Assembly (NCBI GenBank): GCA_022495005.1
Contig: JAGYXB010000662.1
Span: 405,720-469,719, forward strand
Length of the DNA: 64,000 bases
Direction of reading: 5' to 3'
DNA from: Rhyacophila brunnea
Lineage: Eukaryota > Arthropoda > Insecta > Trichoptera > Rhyacophilidae
A model generated the notes under the pieces. The model was not told the origin of the DNA, did not search any database, and saw nothing but the letters and a program-made list of their open reading frames with translations. Each line of letters opens with the position of its first letter. The first letter of the stretch is position 1. Positions 43,862 to 56,220 of the stretch are shown one piece after another. The position numbers and the translations under genes were made by a program.

Positions 43862-44260
43862 ACCAAACCACACCCTGCACCACACCCGGTCTTAATCAGT
43901 CGATCATGGGACGATTGTTTGGATGTGAAGCATATTTTTTTTTATGACTGAGTGTCTGAGAAGCAGTTACCGAAGACTGAGGTCACCATACACTCAAATG
44001 TGCTTAGACTGAATTGACATGGGATGAGTACGTAGAGGCAATATTACAATTTGTAGTAAGTTATAAAAGTTAATACAAAACTGTCGAAGGATTTATATAA
44101 GTGAAAAGATCTTCATGTTGGCAGTATGACGCCGCAAATTTTCTAAATGCAACAAAATTGGCCTTTGTGGCGACCAGGTCGGATAGTCCGATGGGCCCAA
44201 CAGCTGGTCAATAATCAAAACAATAAGAACATAATTTAACAATTGTCTCGGGCCTTCAAG
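43862..44260 (+). mobile_element. Putative LTR and primer-binding region, plus strand
   Basis: Repeats the order seen inverted at 12440-13190: a CACACC-rich start, TTTGGATGTGAAGCAT, GAAGCAGTTACCGAAGACTG, GTCACCATACACTCAAATGT, then TTTGTGGCGACCAGGTCGG at 44165-44182 and ATGGGCCCAAC. The first 300 bases also match 52940-53245. The TGGCGACC string is placed where an LTR retrotransposon primer-binding site would be. No coding sequence follows, so it would be a remnant. Confidence 0.4.
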
Positions 44261-44654
44261 TTTCTAAATCCACCACTGATGCTTTAATATACTTGAACAT
44301 ACATAACCGCTGGATTCGCGCCAGTGTGCTTTATCAATGAAACTACGGACATTCTACTTAATGACGATGAATTTAATTAGTACATACCTTGTTCTTACAG
44401 GAAATGCTTGTCAAATTGCATTATAATGTTGGCTATTGGGTTTTTGTAAATTAAATCAATCAAATGTCTTAATAAGTACTCACCGACGTCACAGATCATT
44501 CCAAATATTTAGTTAAACATTAAAATTAATACCACACATGCATACGCTTTGGGTGAACTATAAGGACATTCTGAAGACCCTATTAAGACGTCCAAAAGCG
44601 CTCTATGAATACTTGGTGTTATAATTATGGATTTATTATAATTATGATTTTTTT

Positions 44655-44770
44655 GGTCACATGTAAATTGTACGTAAAACATTTCACCGTGGTAAGTTTG
44701 CCGTGATCTATACGGTCTCCAATTTTATTAGATTCAATAAGAACATTAATTTGATATTGATCGTTATCGA
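44655..44770 (-). repeat. Dispersed repeat family A, one end
   Basis: Minus strand matches the right end of the copy at 45763-46137 (GATCACGGCAAACTTACCAC, GTGAAATGTTTTACGTACAA) at high identity, with the shared TAGGAGACCGTATAGATCAC-type junction. It lies 1.1 kb from that copy, in inverted orientation. Confidence 0.6.
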
Positions 44771-44774
44771 ATGT

Positions 44775-45525
44775 TATTATTATCACATATTTGATACTTA
44801 CAACCATCTACTTTCTAACCTACATACTTTTTAATTATTCAAAAATTTATATAAATATATACTTACATACAATATGATTGTATTTATAATTTACTTACCT
44901 ACCTATGTTATTACGTCTTACTGGTGGTTTTTATTACGTAAAATAATAAACTTTTTATTTAGACATAAATTTTATCCCCATGCTATACGGCCATCAATTT
45001 CTGCTGCCTACCAGAATTTTCCAAGCACGTACGATCCCCATTGATAAATTTTCCATATACATTATTTTTGTCTAGGTGTAATTTATTGTCACATCTTTTT
45101 TAGTTATATTTAGTTAGTTAATAAATATGAGCTATTTTTTACAACAATAAAAAGCATCTGAAATAATCCAGATATCTCGGGATTCCAGAATTTTGAAACC
45201 CGGGATTTTGCGATGAATAAATCTAGCAGAATCCCGTTATAGCTAACCATAGTACCTACTACGAAGGCGTGCTTCCATTTTTTTGAGTTAACTCTTTGAT
45301 CGGAGATCATAATCACTACTTAATATGTCAAACAGCGCCAGTGGCGGCAGGTGTTGAGAACGAGGCATGTGCTTTTGGAATTTCAGCAGTTCTGCCAATT
45401 AACAACTCCCCCTGCTCCGACTACAGCAAATTAATAAAAAAGCCAAACAAATTATATACAGCAAATCACCCAAGTACCTACGTTAGGTGAGTACAATAAT
45501 ATTTGTCAATTAATAGCATATAAAT
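44775..45525. other. No gene seen
   Basis: 45170-45230 has a short GGGATT/ATCCCG-type stretch. No feature can be supported. Confidence 0.4.
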
Positions 45526-45752
45526 GCCCAAGATTGCTGAGTGGTTACGTGTCGGAGTTATAATGTCGTGGATCTCGGGTCTAGAAAAAACATTGACATG
45601 TTGTATTTGGAACTAGAGTATGGATCCAATAGCTTGAAAGGCTTACAACCCGTAATAAACAATATTACCTAAAAACAACAATCTGTTAATACAACCTCTA
45701 CCTGTGGAGTCCCATATTATGATCTTCTTAGAATCGAACATGGTAAAAAAAA
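45526..45752 (+). mobile_element. SINE family 2, full-length copy
   Basis: Begins GCCCAAGATTGCTGAGTGGT, the tRNA-like 5' half with an A-box of tRNA-Ser/Leu type, followed by a damaged B-box (GGATCTCGGGTCTAG), the body and the end GAATCGAACATGGT plus an A run. Dispersed repeat A begins about ten bases later. Confidence 0.75.
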
Positions 45753-45762
45753 TCCGTGTCCG

Positions 45763-46137
45763 GAAACTTGTACGCACTTCGCCGTATCACACTTCACCGT
45801 GAAACGTTGTATCGGATATATATGGCCGTATATTAAAAACCGTCCAACCTCTTTGGGTCGTATAGTACTGACATAAATTTCATGACTAAATAAAACACGG
45901 TTCTTGTCGGTTTACACTTTATAGGAAGCCAGCAGCAAACAAATTTTGAAAATAGCCGAACTGGATTATTTGTTTCGTTAGGTTTGGTTTCGTTTTCATT
46001 CTTGAATTCATGAATTTTGCCAAAATCAGCCATGAAAATTGAATTAATGTTCATATTGAATCTAATAAAATAGGAGACCGTATAGATCACGGCAAACTTA
46101 CCACGGTGAAATGTTTTACGTACAATTTACATGTGAC
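45763..46137 (+). repeat. Dispersed repeat family A, long copy
   Basis: Aligns over its length with 1874-2260. It lacks part of the TAGGTTAAGTTAGG segment present there. Ends CACGGTGAAATGTTTTACGT. Non-coding. Confidence 0.65.
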
Positions 46138-46490
46138 TAAAAAAAGAACATTACTGCCTGCAATGTTGCATTTTTTAAATCTCAATGCTATATGACCATC
46201 TATTTTCTGTACGACAGTTCACGGTGAACTGTTATACAACGAACTATAATACGCATAATGTGCATGTACCTACCCAGCATTGCGATATCGATTTTATTGT
46301 ATTATTTTAAAATTGTATGGTGGTTTGTTGTTGTATGAAAAAATTGGCTGATTTATAATTTATTACTTTATTAGTCATAGTCATATCAATTAAATTAAAT
46401 CATGATTTAATAAACAAAAACCGATTGCCAATAGTAGCTCGATTTGGAAGAATGCTGATGAATAGTTATTAAAAGGCCAATAGTTAAAGT

Positions 46491-46680
46491 GTGTCGTCCT
46501 CGTAGCATAGTGGATAATGCGCACATTGGCGCGTAAACCCAGGAGATGAAGGTTCGATTCCTGCCGGGTGTCTAACTTTTTTCAAAAAGATTTTTTCTAT
46601 TGGTTATAATATATTTTCTCAGCAGTGTTTTTCAAAATTATGTATGTTAAACATTTGATATTGTAATGTATATATCTAAC
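46491..46680 (+). mobile_element. SINE family 1, best tRNA-like head
   Basis: Head GTCGTCCTCGTAGCATAGTG carries a good A-box (TAGCATAGTGG), and AAGGTTCGATTCCTGCCGGG a perfect B-box. The tail follows with TTTTTTCAAAAAGATTTTTT, GGTTATAATATATTTTCTCA and AAAATTATGTATGTT. No left inverted arm is present, unlike 1284-1525, 16471-16748 and 62843-63110, so two structural forms of the family coexist. Confidence 0.75.
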
Positions 46681-47946
46681 CATTTCTTATCGAGTATTCG
46701 CTAATAATGCTGATTTAGACGTGTATAAGTGAAATTGTACAAAGGAAAAGTTGAACACATCATAAAATATTTATTATATTAATTATGGTGTTCTGTAGCC
46801 ATTTCTTGACGAAATTTGAAACACGGCGGATCATTGGCTTAATTTTATTGATAAGAGTACTTGCTTTGAACTCACTACATTATTTTTTTCTTAAACTTCT
46901 TCTTTTTATTTAAAACACGTAAACAAAATGATGTATTTTGAAGTATTATTAAATTTCTTAATACTTAAATAAAAAAATATTAATCGATTCATAATTGATT
47001 TCACGTTTTTTTTTTGTAAACAGCAGCGTCATTATTACTATCTTTGTTCTAGATTTAATGGACGAATATAGCCAAGTCTTTTATATATTATACTATAAAA
47101 TTACTCCTCATACCTATTTAAATTCTAATAATTGGTACGGAAATTAAAAATGATATATCCAAATGAAAGTACATAACTTTACAATAATTCATGACATGCA
47201 ACTATTATAAAATATTTCCATAGTTTCTAATAATTCAATTTAATTCAACCGGTTTACATACCTACCGCCGCAAATAAATTCTTCATTATTCATTTTATTG
47301 TTTGATATAAAGAAAACCGTTGTAAAACCGCAATAATATATATATTTTTGAATTAAATCGACATATTAAATGTTAGTGCCTTTTATAATATGTACTCAAT
47401 ATTATTTTAATGACGCAATAAAGTCATAAAACGTCAAAAATATGTCAGAATGGTAAAAAGATCGTAAAAAAATATGGTGGCATATTTGTGTTTCAATAAA
47501 AAAAAATGGCGAACGTTTTAAATTGTCCCGTTACATTTTTTACGTAGAAATCTTATTTGTACCTAAATACCTATACACGTGATAAAAATTGAGGTGGTAG
47601 GAGTATCTACTAATTAAATGACAGCCTAATAGTTGTATGTGACGGAGTTCGGAGACATACAATTAAATGTAATATTATCTTGAAAAATTATATTTAACAG
47701 TTTTCTCAAAACACAGAAAAGAAAATAAAATTCAAAGACAAATTTACAATTTCAAAAATTACATAATTACCTACTTAATAAATTTAAAAAATAGTAACCT
47801 TATTATTTGTATTATAATAGGACCAAAACGTTGAAACGTTATGAATATGATCATTGATCACAATAGGTAATTAATTTGATTAATAAGTTTAATAATATTT
47901 AGATCGGAGGTTTTCTTTAAACGTCGCATCCATGGGGGCCATGACC
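46681..47946. other. No gene seen
   Basis: Very AT-rich, with no supported feature. Confidence 0.45.
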
Positions 47947-47954
47947 ATGTAGTT

Positions 47955-48660
47955 CAGGTCTGGGCAAACTATGGTCCGTGGGCCGCATGTGGTTCGCCAA
48001 GTATTTCTGTGGAGCCCGCGAGCTTATAAGAAAATGTTGAAAAACGTAAAATAGTATTATTATTTTCATCAAATTGTTGGCTCTTATAGACTCATTTATT
48101 TTTACAACGTTTTTCTTAGGTCGTATTCTTATTTGTCCGGTACAAATCTTGCAATCGATTTTTAACTAACTTCCCGACTAGCTAGACATTTGAAACTTTT
48201 AGAATATATCAGAACACGATACCAATGTATTTTTTAAATACTTTTAGCCATCTTTAAGTAGAGTTGAATTTATTTTTAGTTAATTCTGTTTTGTATGAAA
48301 AGTTATTTCGATACCATTATTGGTTATTAGGGGGTCCTAGCAACTAAATTAATAAATAATATATACGTGCGTTACTGCGGAAATCAATGTGAAATGACAT
48401 TTAATTATTCAGTATTTCTATCAAGTACAAATTTTTTTGATCGTTTAAGCAAGTCAAGTCAAGTTTATATGATTCAACAGAAAATTTAAAAACGTTGTAT
48501 ATAAAAAGTTCTTTTTATCTTGTAATTATTTATGTTGAAATTCCTTTTTCATGATAATTAATAATGTAGGTATGTCTAAAAATAGTATTTTACTTGCGGC
48601 TCGCCGTTCATTTTATATTTCTAATGTGGTCCCTTCATCCAAAAAGTTTTCCCAGGCCTG
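47955..48660. mobile_element. Non-autonomous hAT element (706 bp)
   Basis: The ends CAGGTCTGGGCAAACTATGG... and ...AAGTTTTCCCAGGCCTG are inverted with few differences. The flanks ATGTAGTT (47947-47954) and ATTTAGTT (48661-48668) are an 8-bp duplication with one change. GGGCCGCATGTGG and GCGGCTCGCC close to the ends are typical subterminal motifs of hAT elements. No transposase frame remains. Confidence 0.85.
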
Positions 48661-48870
48661 ATTTAGTTAGACTTTTTTTTTAATTACGACATATTGAAAA
48701 GATTGCTGTATTATCTATCTTGTAGTTGGATGTTGAGTCCTGGGAGTTTTTAAAGCCGGCTATATTTTGAAAGAACTGGTGATGTGATGTGTATAAATCT
48801 GAATGTATACATAAACTATACGCCAAGAATGTCGAAAGGCAAATTTTTATACTATATATATATTTGCACA

Positions 48871-49253
48871 TAGAGATTGCAATACCGATATTTCAAATAC
48901 GGTATCCCAGTATTTTTCGATACCGAAATACCGGTTTTCAAAATCAGACAATACCGATATATTATATGGTATTGAATGTGGAAACAAAATGTATTAATTA
49001 ACATAAAAAACTTAACAGGATAGTATTTTTTGTGGGATTACGCAATGTTCGGTTTACTTCCGTGGCCCTTCATCGTACTTGGTGACTAGACATGACTCAT
49101 TCTATAAAATATTAATATTTTAAAGACGTTTTTACATACTATATTATATTTATTAGTGATAATTCTGTTTTTTTGACGAATACCGGCATTAAGACCGGTA
49201 TTCAATAAGAAATACCGAAATACTGGTATTGGTATTTTCGTTCCGTATCGCTA
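48871..49253. mobile_element. hAT-like MITE family E, older copy
   Basis: Left end TAGAGATTGCAATACCGATA, right end ...GGTATTTTCGTTCCGTATCG followed by CTA, with AATACCG/CGGTATT repeats inside both ends as in 22862-23473. The interior is about 230 bp shorter and the target duplication is no longer visible. Confidence 0.6.
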
Positions 49254-51305
49254 CTTATACGAAATGATCTATTTTTTTATTTATTATTTTAAGGGTTTCA
49301 GATTAAAAGTGGCTGTATGAAGTTTTAAAAGCTTAGAGTAGGTCTTACCTACAAAATATTAAAAATATATCGCTTCTTTAAATCGTATCATTGAAAGAAC
49401 TGTTAGTAATATTGTTTTAACTGTTATCTGGATCTGCTAATTTATTAGTTAATAATCTATTATATTCCATAGAGGTATTGCACAGGGCGGCATTTATTTA
49501 GTCGCACTTAGGCGGTGGCATCTCTCGCGGCGGGCCTGGATTATTACCAACGTATAAGGTATTATTATACTGAATGGGAACAATGTTTGAAATATTTATT
49601 ATTTATTTAAACAATCAATATTTCTGTTTTACTGTTCAGTATAAATATACGGAATAGCCGCTTTCCTCGAGCGAATAATATTTAATCCACTGTTAAAATC
49701 ACATAATTCATATTTTGCTTACAAACAGACGGTTTGTTGCTAGGGAGATAATAATAAAAAAATGATACAGGCAGGTATATTTTGATGTGACCACAATAAA
49801 AATTATTGGTGGGAATTATTGTGGGACTAATTGAATCGAATGAGTTGCATGCATGCTAACTTTGGTAACAGCCATGTAATGACCACTCCCCGTTGATTAT
49901 CAAAGTGTGGTTCCTTCAAACAGATCAAATGAAAACAGATATTATTTTATACTACTTTTTGAAAGAAATCTTTGTTTTTTTAATCTGCTTGAAACTCTTT
50001 GTATTAGCATCCCTACGAAAAATGACACCGTGACCTTTTTCATATAATTATCTACTTGCGTTATTAGCGTTACTGCGTTACTGAGTTATTCATGATTTTA
50101 GCAGTGGTGGATCTAATCATTTTTTGGCCTTACTTTAACTAATAATAATTGTATGTTTAACACAGTTTTAATACATACGAAAAACTGCATTTAAAAATAA
50201 ATTATTAACTACTTAAATTTACATAAAATATATTACTTATTTGGTAATATAATTTAAAATATAATAAGTTTAAAATATAAGTACCTAGTAAGTGTAAAAA
50301 ATGTACCTACATTATTTTTAATTCCACATTCTTCTGTATACAATGTAAAAAGGTGTTTGCTTGGGATTCTAACTCAAATTATGTAGATTAAACGGTATCG
50401 TGCAATCAATGGAGAATTAATGTTTACGGGATGACGATTTTTGTTTTCTTTTTAATCTAGGGGGGGGGGGGGGGGGGGATTTCGCTCATTCTGTTGTTTT
50501 AAAAAGTTACTGTTATTATAATTATTACCCTGAGGGCAAGGCAGCAGAAGAGAATTTATTCCTTCGTTTGGGAAGTAGTCTTGGCGTCAAATGCTTCGTT
50601 TTTTTTTAACAGAGTACCAGTCAACTACGAAGCGACTCGAGATAAAGAAACGGTTCTCGACGATATGTATGAAATACATTCTGTAGTTTTTAGAGATATT
50701 GTTCAGAGTGGACCAGATAATCTTCTGTAGAAACCGGAAGGCAAAGCATAATATGGATAGTGTTGGCGCACTGGAGCGACCAAGTGAATTAGCTTACTGG
50801 GACAGCCTTTACTTTTCTCTGAGAGAAGCAGATGACAGTGAAGTTAGAAAAGTCCTACTTGCTCAAAGAAGACTGCATTTTAGGGTGGGCACAATCTTCA
50901 TCCGAGAGGAAATGACTAAGAAGAAGAGAAGTATGATTGTTATTTTATGTTTTTAATATAAAAGTTGTAAAACCTGTGAATGTTAACAGAGGCATAACGA
51001 AGCGGTCGGAATAAAGTGAGTGCTCATTGGTGCACCAAAAAAAGGGGGCGGCAGAGGGGGGGCTAAAATGATTCTCAAATGCTACACAACACGACCATTT
51101 CCACCATGTAAAAACGAATGGTATTTGTAAAAAGGTAAGAGACATTTTATTTTATAAATTATACTTATACAACATGGATCAATTTAGTAAGTACCGAGAA
51201 ACATTTTGAACAAAATTATATTATATGATGGCAATAAAATATTCATCTATTTAGGTTTTATTTGACAATATTTTACTATTGGGCTATGAGAGATTTAATA
51301 TCTAG
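49254..51305. other. No convincing gene in 2 kb
   Basis: 49490-49545 (GGGCGGCATTTATTTAG, GGCGGTGGCATCTCTCGCGG) looks like a transposon end without a partner. Plus strand 50699-50956 is open for 85 codons, rich in charged residues (SVGALERPSELAYWDSLYF), but no homologue or splice context is evident. Plus strand 51040-51062 is G-rich. Confidence 0.35.
50460..50478 (+). repeat. Run of 19 consecutive G
   Basis: A mononucleotide G run in AT-rich surroundings, able in principle to form a G-quadruplex. Mononucleotide runs are also common assembly or sequencing uncertainties, so the true length may differ. Confidence 0.8.
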
Positions 51306-51510
51306 CAGTGGCGAAAGGTGGGTGCAGGCTGTAAGATCCGACATAAATAGTACAAACCAAACTTAGTCAGTCAGTTATACTTATTTGTTTTCATTGAACT
51401 AAGAATACAATTATTTGCAATTGGAATTCGTTCATTTTTTTAAATTCGATTAAACTCTGTCTAAAGTAAACCATAATAGATAAACAGCCTACGTTCACCC
51501 TTCGCCACTG
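51306..51510. mobile_element. hAT-like MITE family C (205 bp)
   Basis: The ends CAGTGGCGAAAGGTGGGTG... and ...CACCCTTCGCCACTG are inverted. The flanks ATATCTAG and ATGTTTGG are only weakly alike, so the duplication is worn. A partial inverted sibling lies at 2852-3029. Non-coding. Confidence 0.75.
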
Positions 51511-52647
51511 ATGTTTGGTATGTAATAGAGTTTGCTGACAACCTTAAATGAAAACTGAGAATCACCATGCCCAAAATTACAAAAAAAACAATCGCTGGAG
51601 AAAAAGAAAACTTCCAATAGGTTGAAATATAATTAGGTACTTACCTAAGTTCTGCGGAACTATGTGGTAGTGCATATGACCAAGATAAATAGAATAAATT
51701 AAATTTCCTTCTAGACTATTCTTAAATGATTGGAATTATTATGTGAATTCTATTCTATATTTGTTACCCAAAAACTTGTGATTTCAGATTTCTTGCAATA
51801 CATTAACATAATTATGATATAATGTACATATAACGTACATATGTATGATATAATGTAGAGAAATACAAAATTTAGCTGTTATATTTTTTAAGTGAACACA
51901 GTGAGTAGAGTTCGTCTTAAAATTAGAAAGAAGAAAATTTAAAGGAAATCTTCCTAAAATGTATAATAAATAATGTGTTTTTCCTCCAAAATAACAAACC
52001 AGACGATCAGAGAAATGTTTTAATTGGAGCACTTATGGATCAAGTGACATATTATTAAGAACGATAACACAAAACGAGTTATATTATTTAAATTTAAAAT
52101 GCCACCTGCTAGTAAAACCTTGGAAACAAATGAAACGATAAAATGTTATTTCATGTTACTGAGAGAAATATATTATGAATAATCGAATTCTATTTCGTTT
52201 GATTGTGTACATATTTGAAGATAAAAATATTAAGTAGTTACCTACTTATTCTTAAATTTATTTTTTTGCCTCAGTTGACTATTTTCGATGATATAAAAAA
52301 TAACGCATTTATGTTAGGGTCATATCTAATTTGATTATTCGATGTTAGATCTGATTTGGGCAAATGCCACAGTGCCCCAAGAGAGTCTCAACCTGGCCTT
52401 ATTCATTTTCAAGTCATCTAAATTTCTGGATCCTGGAGGGCTGCTAAATAGCATCCACATAATATATACAGCTGAGCTACGGGATGCTGGTATAATCAGG
52501 GAAGATGAATTATGAGAAATAATCGATATGGATATAAACCTATAAATAAATAATTACCAATGGCATTATGGCCAATTTGACATCCAATAGAGATACTTTT
52601 TTTTTTAAATGTAGCTAACTAATACTTATATTTTTAATTGTTAATAA
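51511..52647. other. No gene seen
   Basis: AT-rich. Nothing can be supported. Confidence 0.45.
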
Positions 52648-52905
52648 CAGGGAATTCAGAAAAAATGGGAACTGAAATACATAACGGGTCTCGAGTAAGG
52701 AAGAATCCGGGTTAAACTTAAACACGTGTCAAGAATACGTTTTACGTCGAATACTGAAAACTGCTCTTGGTTTATTACACACACTATTGCACGTGCATAA
52801 TGTATGCTTCATTTTCGTAGGACACTCACATATTCAAAACCTTGCGTCAAGATACGGCATATTGAATATAGCCTATCGGTATTCTATTTATTATCTGTTC
52901 TGTGA
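52648..52905 (+). repeat. Dispersed repeat family G, copy 1
   Basis: Paired with 58105-58425. Shared blocks are CAGGGAA(T/C)TCAGAAA, AAACTTAAACACGTGT, TTACACACACTATTGCA, GACTCACA-type plus CATTCAAAACC, and GAATATAGCCTATCGG. This copy is shorter through internal deletions. The start CAGGGAA would suit a hAT end but no inverted partner is visible. Confidence 0.6.
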
Positions 52906-52939
52906 TTGATAATATATAGTTAGGTTACGTTAGTACATA

Positions 52940-53245
52940 TTTACCCCCATACGCCCCGCACCACACTCTTTCCCGGGTCATGAGACCCTACGTTTGGATG
53001 TGAAGCATCACCAGTTGTTTACGCCGGGGAATATCTCAGGAGCAGATCCCCAAGACTGAAGTCACCACGCATTCATGTGTGCTTTGACTGAGTTTAGAAA
53101 GAATTTATAATAAAAGTGCCCATATGAGAGAGGAGCACAGAGAATTATTAAAAATAAATAATTCTAATTAATTTACATATATGTAAAAACAAAGCTAAAG
53201 ATCTTCACGTCCGCAATAAGACGCCGCATTTTTTTAAAAGGATTA
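52940..53245 (+). mobile_element. Putative LTR fragment
   Basis: Matches the first part of 43862-44260: CCCCGCACCACAC, TACGTTTGGATGTGAAGCAT, CAGGAGCAGATCCCCAAGAC, GTCACCACGCATTCATGTGT, then GATCTTCACGTCCGCAATAA. It stops before the TGGCGACC string. See the other two copies for why an LTR is suspected. Confidence 0.4.
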
Positions 53246-54189
53246 TGTAGGTACCATCCATAATGCAGCGCTGGAAAAAATAATATTGTACTGATTATTA
53301 TAAAATTTAATAAAGTTTACTCCTGTATTTCCGCCAAGCGATAATATTTGCTCATCATATCCCATAGGTATTTGGTACCTAGTTGTTTGGGTTTAACTAT
53401 GGGTCTTAACTATGGGTCTTAACTGGGGGACACTATTTTTACTTCAATATGACACACGTCTTAATATCAATATATTAATTTTATATACGTAAGTATATTA
53501 TATTTTTTGATTATTCGGTAATTATTATTTCCATCCAAATAAAAAAAAAATAATTATATCAGTTAAGACACTTAAAATTAGAGCTTTATCGATGTAAGTA
53601 TTTTTTTAACATTTATAGAAGAAGTTGAGGATAGGCGGAATACAAGTGACCTGATAATTAAGTTGAATAAATCTATTTCAAAGTTAAATATGACTGTTCA
53701 GCGATTATAAATTTTACATAATTAATATTATGACTTGTAAAGTTATTGAAATCAAATATTATTGATAAGGAAATTCATTTTCTTTACGAATTTATTGGTA
53801 ATAATCAATCTTCACCTCAATACTACTAGATAACTTGATTTTCACTGTTTTTGAGATAGCTATTGAATATGATTCTACATTTACTTCTCTCCGCAATGAT
53901 AAAACTAGGTAGGTCAGAAGTTAATGGGAACTGTATTAATTTTGTGTTTGAAAATATTAGATTACTTTAAAACCATAAATACATTAAATAATATATCAAT
54001 AGTATTTGTTCATATAATTGAACATTATTTAATTATTCCCTATTAGACAAGCACAATTTTTTCTTTTTATTTTAAATAATAATTATAACCTAGATTTATG
54101 TTAAGTTTAAATTTCATTTTTCCAACAATGACGAAATCAGGGTTATCTAGTTGTAATATTGAGGTGACAATATATCTATATATTAGCTC
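53246..54189. other. No gene; a short tandem GGGTCTTAACTAT repeat at about 53395-53425
   Basis: Three near-identical TATGGGTCTTAAC units, then AT-rich sequence without supported features. Confidence 0.45.
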
Positions 54190-54400
54190 AAAGAAGAGAA
54201 TTGGTGGACAAATCTAGTTATCCAGTGGTACCCAAAAGGTACAAAACGTCCACAAAGTAGACCTAGATAGGCTGGATAGATGAAATGGTGAATTTCTGCG
54301 GAAGTATGTGGCAACAAGACGCACAGGACCGATGGAAGAGGATCAGCTTGGAAAGATCTTCTTTTACTAGTGGATAGATTCAGGCTGATGATGATAATAA
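54190..54400 (+). pseudogene. RTE-like LINE 3' fragment
   Basis: Corresponds to the last 70 codons of the 24.4-kb copy: GGTGGACAAATCTAGTTATC, a GATGAAATGGTGAATTTCTG region, GTGGCAACAAGACGCACAGG, and the end GTGGATAGATTCAGGCTGAT with a short TGATGATGATAA tail. Stops are present. Confidence 0.65.
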
Positions 54401-55364
54401 ATATGTATATTAAAAATTCACGTAAACTCGGAAATCTATGTCATGTATCAACTTTATTTTCTAAACCTATAGTCAGATATATAATAGGGATGCTTCGTGG
54501 GGTTCAATTGTGAATCGGTAGAATATATTATCGATAATTAGGAAACTCTTAATTTAAAAAAAAAATCGATTTGAAACAAAGCATATAAACTTGTAAACTG
54601 TGAAGGTTATATTAAATCCTTAAAAATGAGTGATGGTTCTTAGTTATTTTCCATGATTCAGACACTATGTAACTACTCCACCTCAGTGTTACCAACTGAA
54701 CGTTTTTTTTTTGCCAGATCTAGTATTTTTGAAAAATTCGCATCTGCTATAAATATGGCGTTAAATCTAGCGATTTTTGAAACCGCAAAATACATACTTA
54801 GCTGTTAACTTCTCATAATTAATAAGCAAGTAGGTACATAACAGGTTTTCTCGAAAAAAACATACTGGGTATTCGTAAATTCATATCTTACCGTTTCAAT
54901 AAATGTTACCTGCAGTATTTAGGTTATCATTAAATTTCGTAATTACGTTAATTTATTGTTGTAAGTATGAGTTATTCATTAAATGTAAAACAATAACGAC
55001 TTCTTCAATCATATTTCTTGTGAGAAGAATGTTGATAATAATTATGACTTAATATTTTAAAATGACAGTTATTTTTAATTTTGGGAATTTCATGTCATCT
55101 AGCTTATTTTCTTACCACGTCTGGCATATTATGAGTGACAGTTGACAAAACTACTCCACGATGAGGATTATAAACGAACTATAGTTATTTAAATGTTATT
55201 TTACTCGAATAGATCTTACAAATTAACGAACCACGAGATCATAATATGATATTCGTAATTATAATCGCCAATATTAAGATGAAGTGATAATACATTCAAA
55301 ATATAAGAATAATGATAGATTATAAAATTACCAATGTCAATTTATAATATAATCATCATCGGCA
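54401..55364. other. No gene seen
   Basis: AT-rich, no supported feature. Confidence 0.45.
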
Positions 55365-55500
55365 CTACAACCCAATTTACTAAGTAAAAATACAGTGATT
55401 TTGGTTTTGGTGAAATGGGAACTCTTTAAGGGAAGTTTTAAACTGCATATTATGTAAAATTATTGGACTTTTTTGACATAATCTATAAATAGAGAGCATG
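55365..55500 (+). repeat. Dispersed repeat, also at 38645-38790
   Basis: See the partner copy for shared blocks. Non-coding. Confidence 0.4.
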
Positions 55501-55906
55501 GCAGTGTAGGTCTTTAATGTCGTTGGTTTTTTAAAAATATGTTTCGCTGTTAAATACATTTACACAAACAAAATGTATGCAGGTATCAATATACCTAATG
55601 AAATTTTCTATTATTATTATCATCTATGTAATGATGCCTATGTTGAAGGTGTCCTCTGAAAACAAGCTTAAATGACATTTTATATTAATATTAAGTTTAG
55701 TTTAGTTTCTTTTATGTACAAACTAATTTTAAGAGTTTATTATTGTAACAAACATTATCGAGTCTGCTGTTGGCTGTTTCGGAGTTAGTTGCTCCATATT
55801 GCGCCTCAGTTGAGAGGGGTGTAAAAGAAAACTCGGCCGGTTATCTTTTACCTTTATTTGGCCGACTCTGTATCCTTGATCTTAAAATAAATACCGTTCT
55901 CCGTAA

Positions 55907-56220
55907 CAACGTAACAACTCGCCATACTCTAGTCCTCTGACCATATGCGGGCACGATCATCAAGACGCCGAACACGTCCTCTGGGACTGCCCGCTGATGG
56001 GGTCCGACCGAGTGGAGCTGTTTGGCAGGGTCCGTGTACACACGGGCCCGATTGGCCACGCCGACTTGGTATCAATCAACGCCAACTTTGAGGGATTTGA
56101 AATATTTGCTGCGTCATTTGGAGGATGGAATAATTCCGACCCTTTCCTTGGATTCATCACTTTCAACTCCTGACTCCTCTGTTTCGGCGGGAGTTTCAGT
56201 AGACGGCTACAGATTTTTTT
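55907..56220 (+). pseudogene. R1/jockey-like LINE C-terminus and 3' end
   Basis: A plus-strand frame open from 55907 to a TGA at 56171 reads CGHDHQDAEHVLWDC (residues about 14-28), then GPIGHADLVS and FAASFGGWN. A cysteine/histidine knuckle followed by EHVLW(D/E)CP is the C-terminal signature of arthropod R1- and jockey-group LINEs, just before the stop. Only three of the usual four metal ligands are visible. The codons are noticeably GC-rich compared with the surroundings. The untranslated part ends at about 56215, where a minus-strand LINE tail begins. Confidence 0.65.

Noticed and set aside
50699..50956. An 85-codon charged protein on the plus strand
   Set aside because: The composition is plausible, but nothing in sequence or context confirms it. 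A search of related genomes for a conserved frame would decide.
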